Assembly: GCF_035594125.1 (NCBI RefSeq)
Contig: NW_026973669.1
Coordinates: 1,041,001 to 1,105,000 of the forward strand
Direction of reading: 5' to 3'
Source: Scylla paramamosain
Taxonomy: Eukaryota > Arthropoda > Malacostraca > Decapoda > Portunidae
DNA: 64,000 nucleotides
Positions 33,445 through 46,678 of this stretch are shown here, one piece after another (within the stretch, counting starts at the first letter, position 1; the number at the start of each line of letters is the position of its first letter). The position numbers and the translations under genes are program-made. The notes beneath the pieces are model-generated. The model searched no databases and was not told where the DNA came from. It worked only from the letters and a program-made list of their open reading frames with translations.

Positions 33445-34359
33445 ATGGTGATGAGCGCGTGTGGTTCATGCGAGGAGAGTGTGGCGAACAGGCAAAGGGC
33501 TGTGGCATGCGAGAGATGCATGGCCTGGTTCCATGTAGCCTGTGTGGGCATGAGGGAGGCCAACATGAAGGCGCTGGGGTTCGAGCTTCTGGTGTTCCTC
33601 TGCAGGGAATGCCTGAGCAAGAGCCTCAATGAGTGGAGGAACCAGGATGAGGAAAAAGAAGAGAGAGTGGAGCAGAGCACCCAGACAGAAAACCTGATGA
33701 AAGAGGCAGAAGCACAGACGACGAAGACTGAAGAGAGAAAAGACCAGCAAGAAGTGGTGGAAGTGGCCAGAACAGACAGACGCCCAAGGAAGAAGAGAAT
33801 GGTAATCAAGAAAGCCCCAGTACGTGTCATTGGAGACAGCATGGTAAGGAAGACTCCCGACTTTGTGAGAAGGGAAATTGAGTGCACCAGCATGGGAGGT
33901 GCTAAGATCCAAGACGTCAAGAGGAAAGTCAAGGAAGAAGTGCAAGAAATGGAAGAGAGAAGCCTGCTAGTTGTCCAAGGAGGAGGCAACAACTTAGTAG
34001 AGGCAGGTGCTGAAGACACAGTAAAGGAAGTGATAGAAGCAGTGAGGGCAGCAGAAGAAAAGAAGATGTGTGTGGCTGTGGTGGGGGTCCTGCGGCGCCC
34101 TCGGGAAGGAGTGCAGTAGGAGAAGGTCAGAAGAGAAACGAACCGCAAGATATGCATGGAACTCATGAAGGTCAAGATGGAATGGATGGCAGATAAGAAG
34201 GGCAACGTGAGCTTCCTGGACATGGATGGGATCCTTGACCAGGACAAATTCTTCGGGAGAGACGGGGTCCACCTCAACCACAACGGGAATGAGAGGCTAG
34301 GACGTCGACTGGCCGAGTGGATGAGGGCGAGGCAGGTGTGTTGTGTGGACGAGGCATGA
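33445..34359 (+). pseudogene. LINE-B ORF1, block 3
   Basis: Same domains and the same TAG (34117-34119). It differs from block 2 by at least one base (CCTCGGG for CCACGGG near 34101). Confidence 0.85.
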
Positions 34360-34422
34360 CGAGGAGGACCCACTGATGTCAGCGAACATGGAAGAAAAGA
34401 GACTAGCCAGGCAAGTAAATGT

Positions 34423-37011
34423 GTGAAGATTGGCTGTATGAATGTGAGAGGATGGGGTGTGGGCAAGTTTGAGGATGTATGCAAGGAGCTCAGGGAGTGG
34501 AGGTTCGACTTAGTCGGGCTCACTGAGACTCACCTGAGAGATGATGTACGAATGGAGGGATGCGAGTATGTTATGACTGGAAAGGAGCGTAAGGCACAGG
34601 AAACGAGTAGAAATGGAAATGAGGAAATGAGTAGACAGTGTAGATGGCTGAGGAAAAAGAGGCATGAAAGCGATGAGGCAAAGAATGAGTATGAGAATGC
34701 ATGGGCCGCGTATGTGAAGCAGCAGCGGTTCACAAGACGAATGATAATGAATGCTAAAGTGAAGAGTGAAAGGAGTATGATTCAATCTTTAAGGGAGAAA
34801 GGTATGGAAGGTGGCCGTGAATGGTACAAGTTCATGAGAGGTGAGAATATGTGAGGCAGTGTTGGCGTGGAGAGTCTAAAAGTGGAGGGTGTAGTTATAA
34901 CAGAGAAGGACGGAATCAGGGAGGCAATCAAAGGGTTCTGGGAAGAAGTAGGTGGGGTAGGTGAGATGTTTAGTGTGAGAGAAGGATGTGTAACACTGGA
35001 AAGGAAGAATGCAGATGAACTGGATGAAAGAATCAGTAGGGATAAAGTGGCGAGGTGTGTGAGAAGGCAGAAGAATGGCAAGGCAGCAGGTCCAGATGAT
35101 ATACCCTATGAGTTCTACAAGAATGGTGGGGAGGTAGTGATAGACAGAATGACTGAGTTATTCAACCGAGTGTGTGATGAAGAGAGAGTGCCAAGAAAGT
35201 GGAATGAGAGCAGAGTGTGTCTGTTGCATAAGGGGGGATTTAAGAGTAAGAATGAGCTGAAGAACTACAGGCCAATTGCATTAGTGAGTACAATAAGTAA
35301 AGTTTTCAGTGCAGTGTTGAATGAGAGACTGTGTAAATGGATTGAGAGAGCTGGAGTGCTGGGTGAAGAACAGAATGGTTTTCGTAGGGACAGGAGAGCT
35401 GAGGACAATATGTTTGTGGTGAATGAAATGATTGAGAAGAAAAAGAAGGATGGGGGTAATTTGGATATAGAGAAAGCTTATGATAGAGTGAACAGAGAAA
35501 TGCTAGGTAGAGTCTTAGAAAAGATTGGATTGAGTGCAAAGATAGTTAACATAGTGCAAAGTATGTATGTGGACACAAGAGCTAGATACAGGCTAGGAGA
35601 CATAGAAACAGACTGGGTGATGAGTGAGAGAGGAGTTAGGCAGGGCTGTATATTGTCACCAACCCTTTTTAGCCTGTATACAGAGGAGCTAGCAGCCAGG
35701 ATGAGAAGAATGAATGTAGGGGTAAGTGTGGGGAATGATAAAGTATGTGTGCTCCTTTATGCAGATGACGTAGTTGTTATGAGTGAATCGGCAGATGAGC
35801 TTCAAAGTTTGTTGGATGTAGTGGATGGCTATGGTAAAGACTTTGGAGTAAGGTTTAGCAGTGAGAAAAGCAAAGTAATGATTGTGAATAGGTCAGAGGA
35901 TGAAAGTAATGTGGTATGGAGACTTGGAGAGAATGAGTTGAGACAGGTGCAAGAATACAAGTACTTGGGGATGTGGATGAGTCCTAGTGGGTGTGCAAAG
36001 GCAAAAAATGAAAAGATAAGTATGGTAAACCAGTGGGTAGGTCGATTGGGAAGCGCGGCAAGGATGAGAGCAAGTAAGTATGATGTGTTGAGAGAAGTGT
36101 GGAAGAGTGTGGCTGTGCCATGTATAATGTATGGTATGGATGTGATTCCATGCAATGAAAGTGAAATTGATAAGTTAGAAGTGGGCCAGAATAGAGTAGC
36201 AAGGATGGCACTGAGTGCACCGAGGTGCACAGCAGTTGAAGCCTTGAGAGGTGACATGGGATGGAGCACCTTCAGAGAAAGACTCACAAAAGCCACACTT
36301 AGGTACAAGATTAGGCTTGAGAGAATGAATGATGCAAGAATAGCAAGGAAGGTGTACCTGTGGAATGAAAGTGGAAGCAAATGGAGGAAGAGATGCATGA
36401 GAATGACCGACAGGAATGGATTGCAAGTTGTGTGGGCGATAAGAATGGCTGGGAGGAATCAAAATGAGCGTGAATGGGTGGTAACAAGAGGAGGCAGAGT
36501 GGGAGCCGAATGGGATGTGAGAAAATGGAAGAATGAGATAGACAAAGAAGTGAAATGTGTGGGACTGAATGAATGGAAGAATGAAATGGAAAGAAAGAAG
36601 ACCCTGGAATGGTACAAGGAGAAAGAGGCCCCGAGGTATGAAAGGTGGTATGATGGAAGCCTGGGCGGTGATCTTCTCTTCCGAGCGAGGGCACAGTGTA
36701 TGGATGTGAATGCAAGGAGTTACAGGTGGTCTGAGTCCCGCAGCAAAGTGTGCCAGATGTGTGACATGGGAGAGGATGAGACGGTGGAACATGTGGTGCT
36801 GGAGTGTGTGCAGTATGCCAGAGACAGGAATGAGATGATGCAAGTGATACTGACTGAGTTAGGGCATGATAGGAATGAAAGAGTGGAGAAGACAGGATAG
36901 GAATGGATGGTGTTGTTGCTGGGACTGTGTAGAGAGGCGAATGAAAGGATGATTGAGGCGGTGAAAGAGTTTCTGGAGAGAATGTGGCGTGCCAGGTGTA
37001 TGAACAATTAG
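34423..37011 (+). pseudogene. LINE-B ORF2, block 3
   Basis: Same endonuclease deletion and TGA (34852-34854). An additional TAG at 36898-36900 (GGATAG for GGAAAG) lies 37 codons before the normal end, after the Cys cluster. One residue change, REGCV for REECV, near 34985. Confidence 0.87.
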
Positions 37012-37158
37012 GATAAAGGATACTGTTCGTTTCTCTTTTTTTTTTTTTTTTTTTTTTCCTTCTACAGGAGTTGCCGATCCAAAGGCCTGGCTCAGGAGTG
37101 ATCCTGTGCCACCTGTACCATCAAGATCAAGATCAAGATCTGGCGCCAAGTTACTTGT

Positions 37159-38307
37159 GAGAAAAGCAAAGTAATGATTGTGAATAGATCAGAGGATGAA
37201 AGTAATGTGGTATGGAGACTTGGAGAGAATGAGTTGAGACAGGTGCAAGAATACAAGTACTTAGGGATGTGGATGAGTCCTAGTGGGTGTGCAAAGGCAA
37301 AGAATGAAAAGATAAGTATGCTAAACCAGTGGGTAGGTCGATTGGGAAGCGCGGCAAGGATGAGAGCAAGTAAGTATGATGTGTTGAGAGAAGTGTGGAA
37401 GAGTGTGGCTGTGCCATGTATAATGTATGGTATGGATGTGATTGCATGGAATGAAAGTGAAATTGATAAGTTAGAAGTGGGCCAGAACAAAGTAGCAAGG
37501 ATGGCACTGAGTGCACCGAGGTGCACAGCAGTTGAAGCCTTGAGAGGTGACATGGGATGGAGCACCTTCAGAGAAAGACTGACAAAAGCCACACTTAGGT
37601 ACAAGATTAGGCTTGAGAGAATGGATGATGCAAGAATAGCAAGGAAGGTGTACCTGTGGAATGAAAGTGGAAGCAAATGGAGGAAGAGATGCATGAGAAT
37701 GACAGACAGGAATGGATTGCAAGTTGTGTGGGCGATAAGAATGGCTGGGAGGAATCAAAAAGAGCGTGAATGGGTGGTAACAAGAGGAGGAAGAGTGGGA
37801 GCCGAATGGGATGTGAGAAAATGGAAGAATGAGATAGACAAAGAAGTGAAATATGTGGGACTGAATGAATGGAAGAATGAGATGGAAAGAAAGAAGACCC
37901 TGGAATGGTACAAGGAGAAAGAGGCCCCGAGGTATGAAAGGTGGTATGATGGAAGCCTGGGCGGTGATCTTCTCTTCCGAGCGAGGGCACAGTGTATGGA
38001 TGTGAATGCAAGGAGTTACAGGTGGTCTGAGTCCCGCAGCAAAGTGTGCCAGATGTGTGACATGGGAGAGGATGAGACGGTGGAACATGTGGTGCTGGAG
38101 TGTGTGCAGTATGCCAGAGACAGGAATGAGATGATGCAAGTGATACTGACTGAGTTAAGGCATGATAGGAATGAAAGAGTGGAGAAGACAGGAAAGGAAT
38201 GGATGGTGTTGTTGCTGGGACTGGGTAGAGAGGCCAATGAAAGGATGATTGAGGCGGTGAAAGAGTTTCTGGAGAGAATGTGGCGTGCCAGGTGTATGAA
38301 CAATTAG
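37159..38307 (+). pseudogene. Extra 3' part of LINE-B RT, block 3
   Basis: Starts inside the RT just after the YADD region (EKSKVMIVNRSEDESNVVWR) and runs to the normal ORF2 end, followed by a second 3' UTR and ATCAAG tail. The join to the upstream flank occurs at a shared GTG. It has the usual W in DVIAWNESE, where the main copies read DVIPCNESE, so it came from a different or older copy. It is open throughout but lacks catalytic motifs. Confidence 0.85.
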
Positions 38308-38428
38308 GATAGAGGATGCTGTTCGTTTCTCTTTTTTTTTTTTCCCCTTTCTACAGGAGTTGCCGATCCAAAGGCCTGGCTCAGGAGTGATCCTGTGCCA
38401 CCTGTACCATCAAGATCAAGATCAAGAT

Positions 38429-38716
38429 TGTGTGTTTTGTTGTCTGTGTCTGTTGGAACGTCCGCGTGCTGCGTGGTGGTCAGTGGTCAGGTCACGCTGA
38501 GTGTGCGGCAGCTTGTGCCTGTGTCTGAGCTGGCCTGGGTCACCTGTGGTCACCTGTCCACTCTGTGTCTGGTGGAGGGAACAGACAAGACGTCAGCGTG
38601 GTGGTCAGTGGTCAGGTCACGCTGAGTGTGCGGCAGCTTGCGCCTGTGTCTGAGCTGGCCTGGGTCACCTGTGGTCACGTGGCGGCGCCTCCCTGGGCTC
38701 ACCTGAGGGCGTGCAG
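38429..38716 (+). other. Putative 5' non-coding exon, block 4
   Basis: Two 125-bp units with the donor-like site at 38716/38717. Differs from block 3 by isolated substitutions (for example GGAACG for GGAGCG near 38456). Confidence 0.35.
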
Positions 38717-39145
38717 GTAATGGTGGGCGGGGAACAAGTAAATGTCGGGAGGTGAGTGACTAAGGTGGTGGTCACCGTCACTGTTGTTGTGGTTTGTTTG
38801 TTTGTTTGTTTGTTTGTTGATTTCTTTTATTCCCAAGACGTGGCGGCGCCGCCTGGCTGTCTGCTGGTGCTGCCTGCCTGTGGTCTGACCATTTTGTCGC
38901 GAGTGTTTGGGCGTTGTCCTTTCTGGGGATTTCCCGGCCCATACTGAGTGAGGTTAGGTTAGGTTAGGTTTTCTGGTCAAGATTTTCCCGTCACAGTGGT
39001 GGCAGCCACGCAGGACAAGACACACACCGTCAGTTAGTGTTTTCTGCTTTCTTGTTTTATTTTTGTTATTTTGTTAATTTGTTTATTATTGTTTTATTTG
39101 TTTGTCTTGCAGGAGAACAGACGCGGTGAAAGAGCAAGGCCAGAC

Positions 39146-39243
39146 TGGCAAGTCCTCCTGTCCATTGTGCCCCAGAGCCTCTCAGATCAGTGGCTGGCAA
39201 GTCCTCCCATCCTCTCTGCCCCAGAGCCCCTCAGGTCAGTGGC
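39146..39243 (+). repeat. 49-bp tandem array, block 4 (2 units)
   Basis: Only the divergent first unit and one standard unit remain (39146, 39195). The acceptor is at 39112/39113. This is the shortest allele in the window. Confidence 0.8.
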
Positions 39244-39330
39244 TGGGGACTCAGAACACTGCACCACTGTTGGCAACACTTGTGTCATTGTCACAAGTTA
39301 TTATCTTACTCTTTGCAAGAAGTCAGTTTT

Positions 39331-39377
<47 letters not shown>

Positions 39378-39404
39378 TTTGGATAACCTGAAGATCCACC
39401 AGCC

Positions 39405-40542
<1,138 letters not shown>

Positions 40543-40772
40543 ACAGACAGGCAGGAAGCCCCTCGCTGCCTGTGTGGTGATGGCCTCCTCTGTTACAGGT
40601 GCCAGGTGTATCTTGTCTGTGGAGGCTGTGTGTTAGGCTGAGGCTGAGGCAGGAAGCCCCTCGCTGCCTGTGTAGTGACGGCCTCCTCTGTTACAGGTGC
40701 AAGGTCGGTGTGCATCCTTGGTGCAGCCCCAGGGTTCCTGCAGGACCAGCCACGGCCAGGAGCAGCGTAGCA

Positions 40773-42110
40773 ATGGAGGGTGCGAGGCCAGGCAGCAGCA
40801 GCAGCAGCAGCAGTAGTAACAGCCTGGAGCAGCAGGCAAGCCCAGGCAGGAGGACCTACACTTGTGACCACTGCGGCAAAGTGTGCTCCACCAAGGCTGC
40901 CATTGCCAGACACGTCCTCTCCCATGCCAGCAAGACAAGGCTGAGAGGCAGGAGTGGCCCCGCTGAACACACTGCCACCCACACTGGTGGCAGGAACCAC
41001 AAGTGTGACCTCTGCGGGAAGACATTTGTCTGGAAGAGTCATCTTGCCTCACACATCCTCACCCACACTGGGGAGAGAAAGTTCCAGTGCCTGGAGTGTG
41101 GGAAAAGATTTACCCAGGAGAGTCATCTTAACAGACACATCCTCATCCACACTGGGGAGAGAAAGTTCCAGTGCCTGGAGTGTGGGAAAAGATTTACCCA
41201 GGAGAGTCATCTTAACACACACATCCTCACCCACACTGGGGAGAGAAAGTTCCAGTGCCTGGAGTGTGGGAAAAGATTTACCCGGAAGGGTTCCCTTAAC
41301 ACACACATCCTCACCCACACTGGGGAGAGAAAGTTCCAGTGCCTGGAGTGTGGGAAAAGATTTATCCACAAAAATCATCTTAACAGACACATCCTCACCC
41401 ACACTGGGGAGAGAAAGTTCCAGTGCCTGGAGTGTGGTAAAAGATTTACCTGGAAGGGTTCCCTTAACATACACATCCTCACCCACACTGGGGAGAGAAA
41501 GTTTCAGTGCCTGGAGTGTGGGAAAAGATTTACCCAGAAAAGTGATCTTAACAGACACATCCTCACCCACACTGGGGAGAGAAAGTTCCAGTGCCTGGAG
41601 TGTATGAAAAAATTTACCCAGAAAAGTGATCTTAACACACACATCCTCACCCACACTGGGGAGAGAAAGTTCCAGTGCCTGGAGTGTGGGAAAAGATTTA
41701 CCCGGAAGGGTTCCCTTAACACACACATCCTCACCCACACTGGGGAGAGAAAGTTCCAGTGCCTGGAGTGTGGGAAAAGATTTACCCAGAAGTGTACTCT
41801 TGACAGTCACATCCTCACCCACACTGGGGAGAGAAAGTTCCAGTGCCTGGAGTGTGGGAAAAGATTTACCCGGAAGGGTTCCCTTAACACACACATCCTC
41901 ACCCACACTGGGGAGAGAAAGTTCCAGTGCCTGGAGTGTGGGAAAAGATTTACCCGGAAGGGTTCCCTTAACACACACATCCTCACCCACACTGGGGAGA
42001 GAAAGTTCCAGTGCCTGGAGTGTGGGAAAAGATTTACCCGGAAGGGTACTCTTGACAGACACATCCTCACCCACACTGGAAAGAAGAAGAGAAAACAGCC
42101 AAAATCATAG
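40773..42110 (+). CDS. C2H2 zinc-finger protein, copy 4 (14 fingers)
   Basis: 445 residues. Compared with copy 1 it lacks three consecutive fingers (6-8: QKSDLNT, NKSNLNK and one HKNHLNR) and the later RKGSLNT finger 12. It gains two RKGSLNT fingers before the last one. The finger after HKNHLNR is WKGSLNI instead of RKGSLNI. The last finger is RKGTLDR and the tail KQPKS, as in copy 2. All changes are whole 84-bp units or single bases, so the frame stays open. Confidence 0.88.
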   Translation: MEGARPGSSSSSSSSNSLEQQASPGRRTYTCDHCGKVCSTKAAIARHVLSHASKTRLRGRSGPAEHTATHTGGRNHKCDLCGKTFVWKSHLASHILTHTGERKFQCLECGKRFTQESHLNRHILIHTGERKFQCLECGKRFTQESHLNTHILTHTGERKFQCLECGKRFTRKGSLNTHILTHTGERKFQCLECGKRFIHKNHLNRHILTHTGERKFQCLECGKRFTWKGSLNIHILTHTGERKFQCLECGKRFTQKSDLNRHILTHTGERKFQCLECMKKFTQKSDLNTHILTHTGERKFQCLECGKRFTRKGSLNTHILTHTGERKFQCLECGKRFTQKCTLDSHILTHTGERKFQCLECGKRFTRKGSLNTHILTHTGERKFQCLECGKRFTRKGSLNTHILTHTGERKFQCLECGKRFTRKGTLDRHILTHTGKKKRKQPKS

Positions 42111-42201
42111 CTGTTGCAGTCCCCGGTGACTCCGGCCTCAGTAGAGCTGAAAGGCACAAAACTACAAAATATCACGACCTAAAAAGTGACCTGGGAACAA
42201 C

Positions 42202-42699
42202 ATGGTCGCCGATGGACACCGGTATAATACCAGTGGTGGTGTGGGCGACAGGGCTAATGAAGAAAACCTTGAGAGCTGCCTGGAGGCAATCCCCGGTCGC
42301 CCAAGTGCCCACGAGGTACACACAGCTGCGGTCAAGGGAACGGTCGCCACGCTGAACATAACCCTCGGATGGAATGCCGGCGCTGCTGAGGGTGTGACCA
42401 CTAACACCAGGCTTGGGGCCCATTGCACTCACCAGACAACAAAACAGGAAAGTGCAGAAAACGGGGAGAGAATGTTCCCGTGCCTGCAGTGTGGGAAAAG
42501 ATTTACCCACAAAGGTAATCTTAACACACACATCCTCACCCACATTGGGGCTTGTACAAACTCAGTGCACCCTGAGTGTAGGAAGACAGAAGGAAGCAGA
42601 AACAGAAGGATCTGCTCTGAACCACCCTGGAGAGAGAAACTGCAGCAGAGGATCACCCATCAAAGAGAAGAAATCTGGCAGATAACAAGCTTCCTGTAA
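42202..42699 (+). CDS. Single-finger frame, copy 4
   Basis: 165 residues, same as copies 1 and 3 at protein level; short TAA form. Confidence 0.4.
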   Translation: MVADGHRYNTSGGVGDRANEENLESCLEAIPGRPSAHEVHTAAVKGTVATLNITLGWNAGAAEGVTTNTRLGAHCTHQTTKQESAENGERMFPCLQCGKRFTHKGNLNTHILTHIGACTNSVHPECRKTEGSRNRRICSEPPWREKLQQRITHQREEIWQITSFL

Positions 42700-43043
42700 G
42701 ACCAAAACGACACAAGGAACCTCCTCAAGAAAACAGACAGAATGACAGGAAGGTGCAGCGCAAGCAACGGCCGGCCGGGCGGAAGACCGGCAGGGGCCGA
42801 GCCCCGGCCGAAGCCTTGGCACCACAGATGAGGACAAAGACAAGAAAATAAAGGCCAGAAAGATGAAGAGGCAGCTTGCAGAAAAGCCAGGGGTGGTGTG
42901 CAGACACATGGCAAAGACCTCAATAGAAGTACAAGACCCACCCGAGAAAGAAGTGGCCGAGGGATGCTGGAAGACCCCACGCAGCATCAGGCAGCCCCTG
43001 GGATACAGACCACCACGGTTAAACACACAAGTAAACAACAACA

Positions 43044-43565
43044 ATGCCAGCTGTTCAGCTTACAGAGGAAGGTCTGCTGAGAAAGAGAGTGAGTCAATGC
43101 AGCAAGTTTGAGGCTCCAGGTGTAGACAAAGCCCCAAGTTTTGGGTCAGAAAGATTACACGAGTGCACCGTTCCGTGCACTCGTTTGTACCAGACTACAG
43201 AAAGGAAAAGAGGAGCCCCCACAATGGCTGGCCACTGGAAACACCAGCCTGCCACCAAACGCCAGCCAGACTCCACTGCCAGCCAGACACAGAGCCGTCC
43301 GCTGCCCGTCAACAACACGCAGGTGGCCGACAGAGACACCGGTGTGGAGTTTGGTCTGGTGGAGTGCTCCACATGCACCGGCAGGACTGGCAAGAAGGTA
43401 GCACCAGAAACACACACACTGGTGAACAGGACTGCATTCAACACCTTGCCATTCAACACCTTGCTCAACACTTCACATGCAGGTGTTTGGGAACACAAGA
43501 GAATGCCACACTACAACACAAAAAATGAGAAAAACAATCAAGAAAGAATTACCTTAACACCTTGA
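43044..43565 (+). other. Open frame of 173 codons, unknown, block 4
   Basis: As block 3, but reads NTSHAGVW where block 3 reads NTPHASVW. Confidence 0.25.
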
Positions 43566-43598
43566 AAAAGATTCGCAGGTCAGAACTAACACCAAAAA

Positions 43599-43820
43599 AC
43601 AAGACTACTGCCACAAACCAGCTGGCAGTACCAGTAGTGACTTGTGGGTGTGGTGTGGTGTGGTGACTGGCCACAAGACTGCTGCCACAAACCAGCTGGC
43701 AGTACCAGTAGTGACTTGTGGGTGTGGTGTGGTGTGGTGACTGGCCACAAGACTACTGCCACAAACCAGCTGGCAGTACCAGTAGTGACTTGTGGGTGTG
43801 GTGTGGTGTGGTGACTGGCC
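43599..43820 (+). repeat. 74-bp minisatellite, block 4 (3 units)
   Basis: Three 74-bp units; the second has GACTGCTGCC instead of GACTACTGCC. Confidence 0.95.
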
Positions 43821-44073
43821 AAAAGGTTTATTCTGAAATGTAATCTTGACAAACATCCTCACCCACACTGTGGTAAGGAAGTACAGGTGTGGTGTTTGTG
43901 GCAGTGTTTCTGTAGGAAGAGTGGTGTTGCCAGACACATCCAAACACTCCTGTGGGGGTGAGGTGTTGTGGATGTGCTGGTGGTGTGTGAGGGACTTGGA
44001 GTGACTAGTGTTTGTGTGTTGTTACTTTGTACTCAAGTGTTGGAATAAACTTTTGTTGCTAGAATGCTGAGTA
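43821..44073 (+). pseudogene. Relic zinc fingers and polyadenylation signal, block 4
   Basis: AATAAA at 44044-44049; same finger damage as the other copies, so the damage predates the duplications. Confidence 0.6.
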
Positions 44074-44110
44074 ATGTTGTTATACAGTAAATAATGTGTG
44101 TGTGTGTGTA

Positions 44111-44327
44111 CAAAATGGCCAATAATAGACTTACCATGACAGACAGAGTAGTGGATGACTGGAATAGACTCAGTAGTCAGGTTGTTAGTGCTGAGTCATT
44201 ACAGAGTTTAAATATTAGACAAATGTATGGACAGGGATGACAGGTGGAAATAGACAGGCATGTTTTGTACAGGGACTGCCACGTGCAGGCCTGACGGCTT
44301 CCTGCACCAACCCTTGTGTTCTTGTGT
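44111..44327 (+). pseudogene. LINE tail relic D1, block 4
   Basis: A small deletion (ACAGAGTTTAAATATTAG near 44202) shifts the frame of the tail in this block only. Confidence 0.5.
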
Positions 44328-44625
44328 GCTGCTGCTGCTGCTGCTGCTGCTGCTGCAAAATCTCTTCCTATTAATCCCTTTCTTTGCTGTGAATGCTTGT
44401 GGAGGTTTTACACATTGCTTTTAGTGCTGCGAAGTGTTGACTGTCGCTGTGAAAGGGTTGAAAGGTTAATGATCCTGGGAGGCAAAGAAAACTGCTGGTC
44501 TGTGCATCAATAGCCGTGGTGTTCTGATGGTCTGCCTTCTTCATCACTTCTCACCAAAACAAGAAAACAACAAAACTTGATTGAAAAACAAGCCACAGAG
44601 ACAGGCAGAGCGGGTGGGAGTGCAG

Positions 44626-44826
44626 GGGAGAGGGAGAGGGAGAGAGGACGGTGTGGGAGACAAGACAGATATGGAGAGAGATGATACTTAACATTGCATC
44701 TCTTGCTATTCAAAGCTAGGTGAGTGTGTTGAAGCCTCCCTCCTGAAAGAGTTCAAGTCACCGGCAGGGGGAAACAGCAGCAGGCAGGGAGTTCAGGAGT
44801 GTGCCAGTAAAGGGGATGAGAGACTG
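44626..44826 (-). pseudogene. Antisense LINE-A 3' end relic, block 4
   Basis: Same inverted relic. Confidence 0.75.
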
Positions 44827-45966
44827 AGAATACTGGTTAACTCTTGCATCAGGGAGGTGGACAGAATAGTGGTGAAAGATTGAGAATACTGATTAACTCT
44901 CATTCAGGAGGTGGACAGTATAGTGGTGAAAGATTGAGAATATTGGTTAACTCTTGCACCAGGGAGCTGCAGACAATAGTGGTGAAAGATTGAGAATACT
45001 GGTTAACTCTTGCATCAGAGAGGTGGACAGAATAGTGGTGAAAGATTGAGAATACTGATTAACTCTTGCATTCAGGAGGTGGACAGTATAGTGGTGAAGG
45101 ATTGAGAATACAGGTTAACTCTTGCATTAGATAGGTGGACAGAGTAGTAGTGAAAAATTGAGAATACTGGTTAACTTGCACTACGGAAGTGGAGACAATA
45201 GTGCTGAAAGATTGAGAATGCTGGTTAACTTGCATTCAGAAGGTGGACAGAATAGTGGTGAAAGATTGAGAATGCTGGTTAAATCGTGCATTAGGGAGGT
45301 GGACAGAATAGTGGTGAAAGATTGAGAATACTGGTTAACTCTTGCATTAGAGAGGTGGAGGCAATAGTGGTGAAAGATTGAGAATACTTGTTAACTCTTG
45401 CATTAGGGAGGTGGACAGAATAGTGGTGAAATATTGAGAATACTGGTTAACTCTTGCATTAGGGAGGTGGACTGATAAGTGGTGAAAGACTGAGAATACT
45501 GGTTAACTATTGCATTAGGGAGGTCAACAGAATACTGGTTAAATCTTGCATCAGGGAGGTGGACAAAATAGTGGTGAAAGATTGAGAATACTGGTTAACT
45601 CTTGCATCAAGGAAGTGGACAGAATAGTGGTGAAAGATTGAGAATACTGGTTAAATCTTGCATCAGGGAGGTGGACAGAATAGTGGTGAAAGATTGAGAA
45701 TACTGGTTAACTCTTGCATCAGGGAGGTGGACAGAATAGTGGTGAAAGATTGAGAATACTGGTTAACTCTTGCATCAGGGAGGTGGACAGAATAGTGGTG
45801 AAAGATTGAGAATAATGGTTAACTCTTGCATCAGGGAGGTGGACAGAATAGTGATAAAAGATTGAGAATACTGGTTAACTCTTGCATCAGAGAGGTGGAC
45901 AGGATAGTGGTGGAAGATTGAGAATACTGGTTAACTCTTGCATCAGGGTGGAGACAATAGTGGTGA
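44827..45966 (+). repeat. 56-bp minisatellite, block 4
   Basis: Same unit order as block 3. Confidence 0.92.
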
Positions 45967-46117
45967 GAAAGTAAGGCCTCTTATCAAATTATATTGACAT
46001 TTTTTTACCAAATAGTTAGGAGTATATAAAATTTCAATAAAATTGCTAGCAAGATCTGCCCCCAAGCTTGAAAGAGGCAGAGACAGCAAGGAAGTGGTTC
46101 TCAGAGTGGGGTGTGAC

Positions 46118-46292
46118 GAATAGACTGCATCAGTAGTCAGTAGGGAGCTGTGAAAGAAGACTGCAGCAGTGTGTGGACAGAGATGGCAGGTGGAAATAGA
46201 TAGGCGTGTTTTGTACAGGGACTGCCACTTGTAGGTGTGATGGCTTCCTGCTCCAGCTCTTGTGTTCTTGTGTACTACTGCTACTTGGAAGG
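46118..46292 (+). pseudogene. LINE tail relic D2, block 4
   Basis: Same relic; 46293-46640 holds only AT-rich sequence. Just upstream, near 45998, it shares TTGACATTTTTTTACC with block 5. Confidence 0.5.
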
Positions 46293-46678
46293 CTCTGCAA
46301 TGGTGCCACCTTAAGTCCACTGCAACACACTTGTCCTCCAATGTACGATAATGTACCAAGGTCCTTAAGAATGGCATTTATTGATTTTATGATCATTATT
46401 ATTATTTATTTATTTTTTTACAGTGTCTCTCTTAAATAGAAAAACAATAATAAAAAGTGTAATATATATATTTTTTTTTTTTTGGTTATTTGGTAACTTT
46501 GTTTTTCGCGTTTAATGACAAATTAAGTTGGTGGCAAGAGGAGTAGACATTTCAAGTTACCCTCCATTTCCACCCATGGCTTGCTGGTTCTCTAACACTT
46601 GGTCAAAATTTATGAATCATTAATAAATGATTATTTGTTTGATATTGTAAAGAAAAAGAAAAAAAAAAACGAAAAAAG

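Larger units (their letters stand above)
33311..37140 (+). mobile_element. LINE-B copy B2, block 3
   Basis: Same element in the same position. The tail ends ATCAAGATC and is followed by TGGCGCCAAGTTACTTGTG, the flank also seen at 62850. Then it joins a partial RT copy instead of the next block. Confidence 0.8.
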
